From the NCBI GenBank assembly GCA_035048485.1, contig CM068587.1, positions 39,223,501 to 39,287,500 of the forward strand: a stretch of 64,000 nucleotides of DNA. The letters are read 5' to 3'. This document shows positions 1 to 15,300 of the stretch, one piece after another; position 1 is the stretch's first letter, and the number at the start of each line of letters is the position of its first letter. The notes below the pieces were generated by a model. It saw nothing but the letters and a program-made list of their open reading frames with translations, made no database searches and was not told where the DNA came from. The translations under genes were made by a program, and so were the position numbers. This DNA is from Pteria penguin. Taxonomy: Eukaryota; Mollusca; Bivalvia; Pterioida; Pteriidae.

Positions 1-601
1 GTTAGTGCAAAATAATGGTGTGTAAACCAGGGTATCTCGAGAAAATCGCCGATGTGCATATTTGCCTACTTGCCCCAAACGGGAATCTTATTCTGAATGG
101 ACAAAGATAGAGATTACAATGATGGTTCCTTCAACGTCCATAAAAGCATGTGGCATTCAGAGGATTTCTAAATGTTCAATGTATGATGTCATAAACGGAT
201 GCGTCATTTGTCTACAGTTTGCCATCCCTCAAATGTCAGCGTCATCACTATGAAAAATAACATACAATGGAAAGATGATTTCTAGTGTAATGTTTGAGCA
301 AACTCAAACGCCGATGTCAGTTTTATAGACAATTATGCCCAAAGTGAACAACTCGTAGTAAATGTTTGATGGCCGAGTTATAAAGGCTTATTTACTATCC
401 TAGAATATTACTTTTTAGTATTCAATATTGAAACTACAGGACAATTAGTCATACTCTGAACCAAGATAGGTGAAAAAGTTATAAATGGATAACTTTAGAA
501 TGTATATTAGAATATCTTCATTTCTCCCATGTATCTTTTAATTTATATATAAACACTTAATGACTGATCGGTATTTCTTTGTTGTTTATATATACAAACA
601 G
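1..601 (+). other. Upstream flank; possible degenerate EGF-like fragment
   Basis: No complete exon is visible here. From about position 6 one plus frame reads a cysteine, then VCKPGY, then CL about 17 residues later. This resembles the second half of the EGF-like repeats found further on. It has no GT donor where the real exons have one, and the frame closes about 100 bases in, so it is probably a decayed exon or chance. The rest is AT-rich sequence with no recognised feature. Confidence 0.25.
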
Positions 602-4253
<3,652 letters not shown>

Positions 4254-4257
4254 CTTC

Positions 4258-4263
4258 AATAAA
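4258..4263 (+). promoter_or_regulatory. Poly(A) signal of the EGF-repeat gene
   Basis: AATAAA lies four bases after the stop codon of the last exon. The same stop-plus-AATAAA arrangement is kept in the duplicated copy at 29,127-29,132, which supports this being the real 3' end. Confidence 0.6.
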
Positions 4264-5307
4264 CAGACATCAGTAACTTGTTTTAATTTGAATCAAAGAT
4301 GAATAAAAGAAATTTTGTACTGTAGATTTACATGTCCTTAGTGATTTTTGTCATACAGCTTTGTCAGATGTCTTCAGTTTTCTCTTTTAAATTCATTTAC
4401 CTACGTTTAAGATTGCGACTCAATGATCGGATATATAGGTTACTGATTTTGTTCTCGAAAGATGCTCATTTTGTTTTTGGTGCAAAATAGCGAGCTTCAG
4501 TGTCTTCACGGACAGTTTCTGCAAACTGTTGTTGAAATATTACCAGACTTTGCACCAGTCCTTCTTTGAACTCAAATAACAAATTGTAGATTTAAAAAAG
4601 AGACATTACCAGAAAAAAAAATGTGCAAATGCTCATTGATCTCTTGATCTATCAGACACAGTGCCTTTCTGAAATATCTGTGTCTTGCTACGATTTTAGC
4701 TTTTTATGTTGAGATAATGACAACAATAAGTAAAATAATTTATGGTGATCTATGCTTACAATATTGTTGAAAAAAGAAGTATATTATGGTGACACTTATG
4801 GACACTCGAGAAATATTAGTAAAGTACATGCAAAAGAGGAAAAAGCGTTTCCTGTTTGGCCAGCCATACTCGTCATAAATATCTAATACAATGTAAATGG
4901 CATTGTATTGTTTTTCAGCCTTCTGCATGAATACAAATTATTCAAATATATACATATTTACAAAGTGAGATCCTGTCAGATGTGATAGTAGGTTCCCAAG
5001 AGGAGCTAGCGTCTCGTGCTTGGAGAGAAGCACCTGTCTTAAGGCATACCCGACAAATACAAAATCTGCAATACTTAGCAACAACATACACCTGTACAAA
5101 GGCAAACCTACAAATACAAAAAAAAAAAAACAACTCCGAACACCTGGCTAAAGGAAAAGCCCACAAATTCAAAATCTGCAGTTGTGAGCAACTGCAAAAT
5201 CCTCCATAAATTACATGTGAAATACGGTATAGGTTTCTTATGCCAGTTACAATCGTCGTACTCTAGAATACTAAAGAGTTCGATATGCAACTAAAATATA
5301 TATATAG

Positions 5308-5442
5308 GATCTGAAATGAATTTTCATTTCATTCGGTGTTCATGAAACGAGTTGTTTGTTTTATATCTCCGAGTCTTGGCAAGGAGATATAAAGCACACA
5401 CCGAGTTTCATAAATAACGTAGGGGAAAAATCATTTCAGATT
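5308..5442. mobile_element. Palindromic MITE, about 135 bp
   Basis: The ends are inverted (ATCTGAAATGA against TCATTTCAGAT) and the arms continue inward to a central stem of TATATCTCC against GGAGATATA. The element is nearly a full-length hairpin. The block B copy at 30,120-30,257 has the same arms, so the insertion predates the duplication. No coding capacity; family unassigned. Confidence 0.65.
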
Positions 5443-7039
5443 CTTTTTATCACATGTTTACACTCAGTTTAAAGATGTTTATTTCATCAAACACCAGCTT
5501 GACACATTTTTTTCCCACGTTATGACGTCATCTATTTATGACATAGCGATCTTTTACAACATAAATAGCAAAACATGTGATAAAATGCATTCTCTCATTT
5601 CGTTTCATTCTAGATAAACATTTTTATTTATCTGAAATAGTATCTATGCCATATAAATAGTTAAGTTTGTATTGTTATCTTCAACAACGCCAGTATGCAT
5701 ACAGACATCAGTAAGAGGATGTGGTATATCGTTGTTATCTGTGAACTTTAATTTCAGATATATTGGTTATCACGACGAGAAACATTCATATCATATAATG
5801 ACCTATGCCCTTCTTGAACTTTTCGTAGAAAACGGGCGCGGATCAGAAGTGCACATAGCCTTGGTAAAGAGAAAATTACTACTTCCCGCGGAAGGTTTTA
5901 CTTAAATGCTATACTTTTTCCCTGATGTTATGTGACACTTTCTACACAGTACTGGTTCACATTCATTTATATACAATCCTGAATTACATTTGTTTTTTCT
6001 GTATGTAAGGGTATGCATGGCGGTTGTGGCTAGCCATTCAGGAGACACTTACTCCTGTCGGGTACTTGGTCTCTCCTCTGAATTTCAAGGGTCCCGAAAT
6101 GTCCGCTGTGATACAATGTTGTTAGTGACGTACTCACTTGACACCAGTTACTTGCTTGTAACTGTCACTTGTTTCAAGTGTTATTATTCACCCAATAGTT
6201 ACTAACTTGGTTGTGTGGGAGTTTTCCCCAGGGTTTGTACATCCTTATCCCCCTTTTTCATTAAGTATCGTAATTGCACTACAATCAAATATTTTTGTAA
6301 TGTGTTAAATGTTCTATTATATTATTTATATTCATGTATTGTATAGCTCCAGGGTGACTTCTGCCACATAACAGAGCCGGTAACGCCTCTTTTTTCTTGC
6401 GTATTGTGCATTGGTGTAAGACAAAAACACATACACTGAAATCTAAAATAACTATTGGTAAGGAAATTAAAGACAAGTAAAGGCTAGAGCTAACACTCGG
6501 AGTTCACCAAATCACTTGGTAACTCGAAATCATTCTCTAACTTTCTTATTGTATGCTTGACACCTAGAGTCAATCAGGCGAAGTATGATACTGTGGGATT
6601 TGGTAAACAATTAACTTTATTGTGAGAGGTGTTAAGCATATACTAAGGTGTAATATATTACAACACTAAATTAAAAGGGGCAAAGATGTTTCATTTCAAA
6701 CGTTCCCTCATAAGCATAACCATGCTAGTAATATCGGAATAAATGTACCATAGAATGAAAATATCTTATGAACTATACTCCCAATGCAACTATGTTAGAA
6801 AATGTAGGGATAGACTTACAGCAGTAGTTAAACACAGGGATAGACTTGATATAGTGGTTAAATAAATATAGAAAACATATACCTAAGGTATGTGTACACT
6901 TGTTGTAGTTTTATTGGGGTTCGCATCTGAATATGACACTAAACACGATATTGTCCCCTTTATTCCATGGACTTTGAGATATGGTTTACCCTTCGGTACT
7001 TCTTCGCTTTTTACTTATTGTTAAACATTAGGGATAGGC

Positions 7040-7300
7040 TTTATGTAGAAGCTACACGCAGAGGATGAATTGATATAGTGGTTATACGTAAGAGGTAACT
7101 TGATGTAGTAGTTATACGTAGGGGTAAACTTGACGTAGTGGTTTAACATAAGAGGTACACTTGAAGAAATTATGAAATGTACGGGAAGACTTGGTGAGCG
7201 TGTAAACATAAGGGGTATTGGTTAAACATAGTTGTAGACTTGATGTAGTGGTTAAACGAAGGGGTTGACTTGATGTAGTAGTGATGTAGTGTAGTGGTTC
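7040..7300. repeat. Degenerate tandem repeat (about 25-30 bp unit)
   Basis: Repeats of a unit like GTGGTTAAACGTAGGGGTAG followed by ACTTGATGTA. They vary in length and sequence. The block B version is at about 31,370-31,800. Long open frames here on the minus strand are by-products of the repeat. Confidence 0.6.
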
Positions 7301-7412
7301 GCTTGCGGTACAGGCAGTAGATTCCCAAATTGTGTCACTACCGGTAGGTAGCTTTTCACTACATTTTACTAAATGACTGAAAATTTGACGTAAACACCAA
7401 TCAATCGATCTA
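7275..7412 (+). mobile_element. tRNA-derived SINE fragment
   Basis: Contains a GTGTAGTGGTTCGCTTGCGG-like A-box region, a degraded B-box region (AGATTCCCAAATT) and a GACGTAAACACCAATCAATC tail like the full SINE at 11,765. The copy at 31,800-31,922 shows that it predates the duplication. Confidence 0.5.
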
Positions 7413-7773
7413 ATATCTCAATACCGTATTAGTGGTTACAATAATTTCATAACAAAAGACATTATAACAAGTGTTTAAATGTGTTTTATATGATAAATTG
7501 ATGACATTTAAAGGAATAATAAATACAGACTTATGCTAATCGCTATGCTAATTTTTGTAAAATACCCATTTCATGACAAGCAAATAATCATGATTGTTCA
7601 CTAATGAATATAGTATATGCATAATTTCATTTTGTGCAAATATAGAGTTTGATTATATAATACCATTAATCGTTTCAATACAGTTCACCATCAATTCTTG
7701 CACTACTTTTCATCTTGTGGCATATGTACAGGCGGCCCAGCAACTCTCTATGTACATGGTGTTGAGCTATCAT

Positions 7774-10700
7774 TTAACGAGCCATGGTTATGTAAAAGTG
7801 ACATACATATGCAATGACAGCCATCATTTGTACTGAAAAAAAAATATATATATATGTACATTACATGCATGCAACTACAAGCAACCAGAAAGGAAATTAA
7901 AAGAATTACTGTTATATATGTTTACTGTGAATGGTTGCATCAACAGACCATTTTCTGATGTTGAAAATGGCTGTCTAAATGTCGGAGCTGATAGCTTTTA
8001 GCGATAATTCTCATGGTGACATCACAATAAAAGCGTTGTTTCAATTAAAAAAGTATAATTTTCACAATTAAATTACATCTTTAACTTTGACATTACTATT
8101 AGAACATCACTAAAAGTTATCAGCTGAACGGAACGGACATACATTATAATGTGTAAACCAATAATTTCGGACATACATTATAATGTGTATACCAATAACT
8201 TCGGACATACATTATAATGTGTATATCAATAAATTCGGACATACATTATGATGTATATACCAATAGCTTCGGACATACATTATAATGTGTATACCAATAA
8301 CTCCGGACATGCATTATAATGTGTATACCAATAACTCCTGACGAATGACACAATCTCTTTATATACGAACGAATGACACAATCTCTCCAAGTCGTGGTGA
8401 CATACATAATAATGTGTTTACCAGTAACTTCTGGCCAATGACACTCTCCTTCCATATTATGATGATATTTAATTTCAAAAAGAGCAGATTTGTTATAGTA
8501 ATTGAGTCCTTGACTTGAGCTCGACGATCCAGGTTCGATTCCCAAATTGCGACATTATGTTTAGGAGATTTCACTGAAAAAGTTTTGAAAGCAATGTAAT
8601 ATACCAATCAACCAACTAGTAAATCAATAAACCAATTTTAAACATAGACAATGACAAATATGTACACAACACCATGCGAACAAATTATACACTAAAAGAT
8701 GACAACAAACTGAGCACAAATCATTAGAGGTGAGATAGCAGACATTTGGTACATTCCAGCCGATATCATAATGAAGTAAAACATTTTATTTTATTCTAAA
8801 GATATGTTTGCCCATTTTGAAGCAAAATGTCAATAAACAGTTCATATTTTGACCTACTATCAACTTAAATCGACAAAATATAAATATGAATTTTAATATG
8901 AATATAAAGTATTGGAACAAATTCCAAATTGATAAATCCACTACTTACGTCTAGTATTATGTGCTGGAACAACTCCGTTGGTAAAGTATCCGTTGGCATC
9001 TCCACATCTTGGAAAGTCATATGGTAGTTTTGGATACATCCAGGGCGACTCCTCAATCATCATACCCATACCATTGGTATTGTGAAGGTCAATGTGACAA
9101 TGGAAGAACCATAACCCAGGGTTATTGGCCTTGAATCGGATGACAACATACCCACCGGATGGGACAATGACCGTATCTTTCAGGATAGGATTTTTCAGTG
9201 AGAGTCCTGGGATATCATTTCCGGTCCAGTTTTCATTCTTCCATTGCGCTTTATTACAGAATCCTTTACTACCATCACACATTATATCTGTTACTTCACT
9301 TAGAAAGGTTGCATCAGTTTTGTCGTATTTACCTAATCCAGTTTTTAAGACGTAAAATGAGTGCCCATGTAAATGAACTGGGTGAGACCATCCACGCCCG
9401 CTTCCGATATTTGTAAGAACGAATTGATATATTTTCCCAGAGCTTATTGTAAATTTTTGTGAGCAAGAACATATTAAATCTTTACTACAGATTGTACTGT
9501 TACATAAAGTATTTGAAGCACCTTCAGGTTGAGACAGAAGTGGCGCAATAGGAGATATGAACTGCTGCCCGTTTACAGAACCAGGTGTAAACCCATTTTC
9601 ACCCGGAAAAGCGAAATTAAAAAAACGTTCATTTATTTCGCCGTTCAGGATTTCTTTAAAGCCGGCAGAAGGATTTTCAAATGTTCGAGTTTCATTAAAA
9701 AAAACACATACAAATCCACTGTTGGCTGGGTAATTACCAAAAGGACAATTGAAAATTTTGCATGGAGACGCCGGAGTGCATTTATTTCCAGTTGTTCGTG
9801 GGGGATTTGGATTTTTAGGCAAAGGTATCGTAACGTCATACCGAATGATGGCCTCAGCAGCATGGTATCTATCTGTGTACTTTTCTAAACTCTCCGCAAC
9901 GAGTAAATAATCACCGGGCTCTTGTTCAGTCACAACTGTAAAGTCGTACCGTTCGCCTGGATGGATAATAAATGATTCTACGAAAAGTTTTTTGAAATCG
10001 TTGCCATCTGTTGCTAACATATGGATCGTTGGATGTCCTTGTATATAAACTCTGAATGGATAAAGTGTTGCAGCACTTATCACTCTGAAACGATACTCGC
10101 TCCTTGGTTGTACAAGGAACTGTGTCAAAGGAGAACCATTATGATTGGTCTGATCGAAGTAATATCGACCACGCCCATTTATGATACCAGAATGGAAAAC
10201 AAAACGACTGAATGAAGTGCTATCAATAGACTGTGATGGTTCGATCTTTTTGCCATTATGTACATCGTACGTTCCATACAACATACGTTGGTAAATAGTT
10301 TCAGGGTCGTCATCTTGATTCCAATCTTGCAAGCATACCGTAAATTCATCATAATCTAATTCTTCTGGTACACCATCCTTTGTCGGATAAACGACTAGTG
10401 AACCATATAATCCCATAGAGCGCTGATCTCCTATATGTGCATGGTAGAAATGGGTTCCATGAGGATATGCCTTAAAGCGGTATGTGAAATATTCACCTGG
10501 CAGAATCGGACATTGCGTGACATAGGCGACGCCGTCGGACCATGCGGAACCTCTTTGATGCATTCCATGCCAGTGGATAGTCGTGCTATCAGTGTGCATT
10601 AGATTTTTAACGTGGATTATCATTTGTTGGCCTTCGTATGCCACCAGGTCTGGTCCCGGGAATTGCCTATTTATTGTGATGACCAGTCGCGAGTCATAGC

Positions 10701-11010
10701 CATTAAGTGTGAGAACGTCTGAATCAATGACTGGGGAATACATTGGTTGTCCAGTAGGTGACAGAGCTGTTTCGTTGTATCGATAAATAGCCCCCTGGAG
10801 AGGCCTTAATAACATCCTTTCCTTTTCAAGTATCATTGTGAGACGATGTTCGATTTCAAAAAAGCATTCACAGGTTTTATCATATGCCCCACAAGTGTTT
10901 TCCAGGCAAAACGTTCCGTCTGGAAGGTCAGGCCAGTCTACGTCCTTGATTAAATGGCACTTGACCAACGACGTAAGCAAAAAAGCTGAGAGTAATTTCA
11001 AGAAAAGCAT
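7774..11010 (-). CDS. Laccase-like multicopper oxidase, copy A (MCO-A)
   Basis: I read CDS complement(join(7774..7832,8949..11010)), 706 residues. Three cupredoxin domains oxidise phenol-type substrates and reduce oxygen at a trinuclear copper centre. Counting from the ATG at 11,010, copper ligands are HWH at 146-148, HAH at 190-192, HPVHLH at 543-548 and HCHIDLHNTNGM at 637-648. The Met at 648 sits at the axial type-1 position, implying low to moderate redox potential. A signal peptide covers about residues 1-19, followed by a Cys-rich segment (33-60). ATG 11,010 lies one base after TTTCTCTTTCAG-like acceptor sequence, so a 5' noncoding exon is likely further right and the upstream in-frame ATG at 11,061 is intronic. 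The apparent stop after the large exon lies inside a GTAAGTAG donor; a 59-nt final exon adds about 18 residues. The product is probably secreted; a shell, pigment or byssus role is inference. Confidence 0.88.
8132..8340. repeat. 34-bp minisatellite, about 6 units (block A)
   Basis: Unit close to CGGACATACATTATAATGTG followed by TATACCAATAACTT, located in the MCO-A intron. Each unit holds the perfect 12-bp palindrome ACATTATAATGT. Block B has about 20 units at the same place. Confidence 0.85.
8480..8625 (+). mobile_element. Old tRNA-derived SINE fragment
   Basis: A B-box-like GGTTCGATTCC lies within GACGATCCAGGTTCGATTCC, followed by a body and an ACCAATCAACCAAC-type tail. The orthologous element is at 33,490-33,640, so it predates the duplication. 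It lies in the MCO-A intron. Confidence 0.55.
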
Positions 11011-11123
11011 TCTGAAAGAGAAAAAAAAAATGGAATAGACTGTGATTAGGTTTTTTCCCATCGCGTTGAAATTGGTATAAAAGCTCTTGTCTTGTTAAAA
11101 TATGCTTTAACATACTGCTTTAC

Positions 11124-11376
11124 ATTGATTGATTGATGGAAAATTGTTTTACGTCACTCCACAATTACTTCACGTATATGGTGACGGCATCTGCCTCATG
11201 AATCGCAAAGAAATTTTATTCTTTGCAACGAACCCACCCGAATCAGTGATGGATCTTTTACGTGCCGCGTCTACCGTGACACGGGACCTCGGTTTTTACT
11301 GTCTCATCCGAAAGACCGGGAATCAAACCCGGGACCTTTCGATCATATGCCGAGCACCTCATCCACTTGGCCGCAC
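11124..11376 (-). mobile_element. tRNA-derived SINE (reverse orientation) with 9-bp target duplication
   Basis: Read on the minus strand it has a tRNA-like head (GGTGCGGCCAAGTGGATGAG region, then a GGTCCCGGGTTTGATTCCCG region) and ends in ACGTAAAACAATTTTCCATC with a CAATCAATCAA tail. It is flanked by CTGCTTTAC at 11,115-11,123 and 11,377-11,385. A deleted, diverged copy persists at about 36,115-36,270, so it predates the duplication. Confidence 0.75.
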
Positions 11377-11764
11377 CTGCTTTACTGTTTATTCAAAAAT
11401 TTATTTAATAATATATTGACAATGATGTTAAAAAAATATCTGAATCATGAAAAAAGCACGACCTCATTATATAGTGTTGTGCATTTATGTTGTATGTGCT
11501 ACATATATACACAAAAGGGTTCATTATCTGTCTTACCTTATTTATTGTGAATCTGTATTAACTGCGTAATGTGACGTTATTCACCTTATTTGCCAAAGAA
11601 AACATTATCAAAAAGACAATGTAACTTCTTCATGATAAAATGAAGTTTATCTACCGATACAATGAAATTTTTTATCTACAGTCAAAAAGTCAACAGCTAT
11701 TGACACAAATTTAAATCACGAATGAAAACCCTAGTAGTTTCCATTTACTATTCCTATGTATTTT

Positions 11765-11930
11765 AGGGGCAGGCGTGGTGCAGTAGTTAAGCGCTTGGCC
11801 TGCGGCGCCGACGATCCGGGTTCAATATCCGGGTTGCGCCACTATGTTTAAGAGGCTGGTAACCTCATGCTTCCATGTCGCGATATAACTGAAATATTGT
11901 TGATAGCGACGTAAAACACAAGTCAACCAA
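11765..11930 (+). mobile_element. Full-length tRNA-derived SINE with 12-bp target duplication
   Basis: The head GGCAGGCGTGGTGCAGTAGT contains an A box, and GATCCGGGTTCAATATCC is a B box. These are followed by a body and the tail GATAGCGACGTAAAACACAA. CCTATGTATTTT flanks it perfectly (11,753-11,764 and 11,931-11,942). Block B has an unoccupied site at about 36,646, so this insertion happened after the duplication. It is the same family as the SINE broken by the LINE at 20,335-25,687. Confidence 0.88.
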
Positions 11931-12169
11931 CCTATGTATTTTCGTTATTTTTCATCCCCAATTAGAGTCCAAAAAGTACAGTGGACACGAATGTTAACGC
12001 TCCTTGGTGTTAAGATCATCTGGTTACAAACTGTATCATATATTTTAAGAATGATTAGGATTTACTGTATAGCATTTTTTCATATTTGGCACCAGTATCA
12101 TCTGGAAACTGAACCAGTGATGAATCACTATTTTCAGTAATAAGTCTACAACTGAACTAAACTGATGTC

Positions 12170-13098
12170 TATTTTTAGTAACAGTGACCTTAAAGTTGAC
12201 CATTTGACCCAAAATCTATCCCATCCTACATTTTAAAATAAATTAGACGTATATGACGTTGAGAAGAAATCAATCATTCTTAACTCAAGTTATTATCTCG
12301 CAAATGAAATGCAGTGAAAAATGAATATTTTTAGTAACGGCATTTTTAGAATTGACTTTTTGACCCCAATCCCACCCTAGACCTTTCCATGGGCTAGCCT
12401 TATATGAAATTTGAAAGAAATCAACCATTTCTAACTCAAGTTATCATCTGGAAACCGAAATACAATGATGAAGTTATAACAAGAGTGACATTCGAGTTGA
12501 CCTTTTTTTATCCTAAAATCAATCCCATATTAAATCTTTATATAAGCTAACATTGTATGAAATTTGAAACAAATTGGTCATTCCACACTGAAGTTATTCT
12601 CTAGAAACTATCCGTACAGACAGACGGACAACGACAAACACTAAAGTTCCTTCCATTTACATAACCTATCTTTATACAAAGTTTAAAAGAAATCAATCAT
12701 TCTTAACTCAAGTTACTATTTAACAAATGGAATGCAGTGATAATGTCTATTTTTAGTAACAGTAATTTTGAGAATCGACCTTTTGACCATAAAATCAATC
12801 CGACCCTAGATTTTTACAGGAGATAGCATTATATGAAGTTTGAAAGAAGTCAATCATTCCTAACTCACGTTATCATCTGGAAACCGAAATACAATGATAA
12901 ATGACTATTTTTAGTAAGAGTGTCATTTTGAGTTGACCTTTTCACCCCAAACATTGTAACATTGTATGAAGTTTGAAGAACATGTGTCGTTCCTCACTGA
13001 AGTTATTGTGTGGAATCCATCCAAAAAGATAGACGGACGGACAAACGGACAACGACAAACACTATAGTCCCCTCCGGTTTCACTGGCAGGGGACTAAA
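12170..13098. repeat. Dispersed element with degenerate internal repeats
   Basis: Several diverged copies of a segment like AAATCAATCATTCTTAACTC with AAGTTATCATCTGGAAACCG and a TATTTTTAGTAACAGTG piece. The right end is GACGGACAAACGGACAACG followed by TCCCCTCCGGTTTCACTGGC and AGGGGACTAAAA. The end structure is like other repeats in the window (41,440-41,660). No coding capacity; absent from the matching place in block B. Confidence 0.6.
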
Positions 13099-13994
13099 AA
13101 ATAAAATAGATAAAAATGCAAGATGTCGCTGCATTTAATTGTGCATTTATGTTTTATGTGCATTCTACATATACATTAACTCTCTTTCCTTTATTATGAA
13201 TCTATTAACTACGTAGTTTGACGGTGTAATCCACTATTTTTGTGAATAATTCCGAAAGAGATTGAGACGAAGAATCGTTATAATTTCGAATATAATTCAC
13301 TTGTTTTGTTTAGACAATTCTGATTGGTCCACAATGTTCAGACATGTTTAACCGTATATGCCGTCCTCAAATGTATTATTACATTGTACGTACTCTTTTT
13401 CCACATTGCCTCTGACTCCAACTATCAAAAATACTGTCTGTAACAACTTCGTTCAGTGCTTTTAACGTCCATCTTAAGTCTCGTATCAAGGACGATTTGC
13501 AAGCTCTACCATTCACGTGCACAATTATTACAATCAATTTAACCCAACGAAAATGACGACGCACATGACGTACTACCATGCAACATGCTTTCCAGCATGT
13601 CCTTTCAGCTTGCCGCGCTGCAGCAAAACTGCCTGTTCAGCTTTTTACGATGGGATGTCAAGTCAATTAGGTATGAATTAATTTGTGATTAATAATTTAC
13701 TCAAAAACTTTTAAGAATATGAAAACTTCTTATGTCAGTGCACTTAATATCAATTTGTTTTTCGGAAGAATTTTAAACATGGCGCTATCCATCCTTAGCA
13801 ACGAGGAATTTGGTGGCAATTTCAAAGAGAGAAAACGATGTTTGTGTTACTGTGAATTAGAATGGGGATAAACGTACTGATTTTGATTGTTTCCGACAGG
13901 TATACCGTGGTATACAGTACGTTTATCCCCTACATATAACTCCATACAGGATGTAAGAGATGAATGTATATATGTTTATATTTATATATATATC

Positions 13995-14244
<250 letters not shown>

Positions 14245-14789
14245 GATATACCTGTAGAAATATATATAATTGATTTCATAGTCTATAATGATAATTTTTG
14301 ATTTGCCTTATTCTATTTTAAGATTTTTATCAATCATACCTTGGGTTTTACAGTATAATCACAGTACAAATATTGTTGAGTAATGTCAATATGTACTAGT
14401 GCTGTGCAGTTTCCGGACGTTTGTTTTTCTAGGGGTCGATAACTGTTTTTTACGCTATGAAAATATTTGATATTTTGTAAAAAATATGATTGACTATTTA
14501 GATAATTAAAAATGTTTAAAAAAATCAACATTTTGTGTCTTTTTTGTCCAAACGAGCCCCTTTTCCACAAGAGGTTTTGATATCAGATTTCTTTGTTTAC
14601 TGAGCAGTTTCCGGTCTTCACGGTTTATGCAGTATGGGGGCTCAGTGCGGGATGTTAACCTCATTGTTAAAAAGACAATCAACAGTCACAGTAATTTTAA
14701 TAAATGTTAAAAAACTTGCCAAATAATTAGATTTGCTGTCCGGTATACTGACGTCACTTCCCCAGCGCGAGAAAAAAAGAAGAGGAGTT

Positions 14790-15300
14790 ACTGGCTCAGT
14801 TATGTGGCAGAAGTCACCATGGAGCTATATAATACATGAATATAAATAATATACTAGAACATATAACACATTACAAAATATTTGATTGTAGTGCAATTAC
14901 GATACCGACTTAGGACGGTCATTTAATTTGACAAAAGCCAAACAAATGGTGTGGTTAACCGGTTTACGGGCCCACCTTCCCACTCACCGTAACAACAGAA
15001 CAATCAAAGGACGTACATTTAAAAATTTATAAATAATCCTCCATGTGAAAAACAAGGGTCAACAGGTATCGCATATTAAGAGGTCATAAAAATATAAACA
15101 CGTAAGGTATCGTAAAACACATAATGGTATAAAAATATATGCGACATCAACATGATAAACCGTGCTCTGCCAGTCTGAAAGCGAGCTAAGACCCTAGATC
15201 TGTAGGAGTCCCGACTAACAGTCAGAGGGGACGAGGTTCAGGACCATGTCTCCTCTGAAAGAGGTTTGGACAAGGCCCGTCATATAGTCCCCACCGCCCT
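14790..15300 (+). repeat. Dispersed repeat, about 500 bp (plus orientation)
   Basis: Begins near AGGAGTTACTGGCTCAGTTA and runs through a GATACCGACTTAGGACGGTC segment to GTCTCCTCTGAAAGAGGTTT. An inverted copy lies at 36,785-37,265, with partial or diverged copies at 845-1,265, about 2,507-2,575, 6,235-6,395 and 39,970. No coding capacity or clear ends were found. Confidence 0.7.

Larger units (their letters stand above)
4290..7773. other. Intergenic region between the EGF gene and MCO-A, conserved in block B
   Basis: No gene is supported here. Almost the whole stretch aligns by eye to 29,135-32,308. It holds the palindromic MITE at 5,308, a relic of the dispersed repeat at about 6,235-6,395 and degenerate 30-bp-type tandem repeats at about 7,040-7,300. 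Open frames around 5,672-5,905 carry a stop codon in the block B copy and are not credible genes. The 3' UTR of MCO-A probably occupies the last few hundred bases, but no clear AATAAA was found for it. Confidence 0.5.
11012..13990. other. Region upstream of MCO-A
   Basis: Apart from the two SINEs and the internal-repeat element listed separately, this stretch aligns in pieces with 36,025-38,160 in block B. The 5' noncoding exon and promoter of MCO-A should lie near its left end, but I cannot place them. A minus-strand open frame at 13,379-13,579 has no recognised family. A little beyond it is AT-rich, non-repetitive sequence with nothing identifiable. Confidence 0.4.

Noticed and set aside
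5672..5905. Plus-strand open frame of 77 residues conserved in block B
   Set aside because: Block B has an in-frame stop, and the conservation is no higher than in flanking duplicated sequence.
8246..8607. Minus-strand open frames containing IIMYVTTTWRD
   Set aside because: They cross a SINE fragment and the 34-bp minisatellite. Similar frames recur in block B for the same reason.
8941..8948. Stop codon TAG ending the large MCO-A open frame
   Set aside because: It lies in GTAAGTAG, a consensus splice donor, and a conserved in-phase exon exists downstream.
9125..9888. Plus-strand open frames inside MCO-A, with copies inside MCO-B
   Set aside because: Antisense shadows of a conserved coding exon; no splice or start signals and no family.
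11011..11061. N-terminal extension of MCO-A starting MGKNLITVYS
   Set aside because: This segment is the polypyrimidine tract and acceptor before ATG 11,010. Copy B has no such extension.
11780..11845. tRNA gene
   Set aside because: A and B boxes are present but belong to a SINE head; no cloverleaf was established and target duplications flank the whole element.
13379..13579. Minus-strand open frame that looked like a transposase fragment
   Set aside because: No recognisable motif or element ends.
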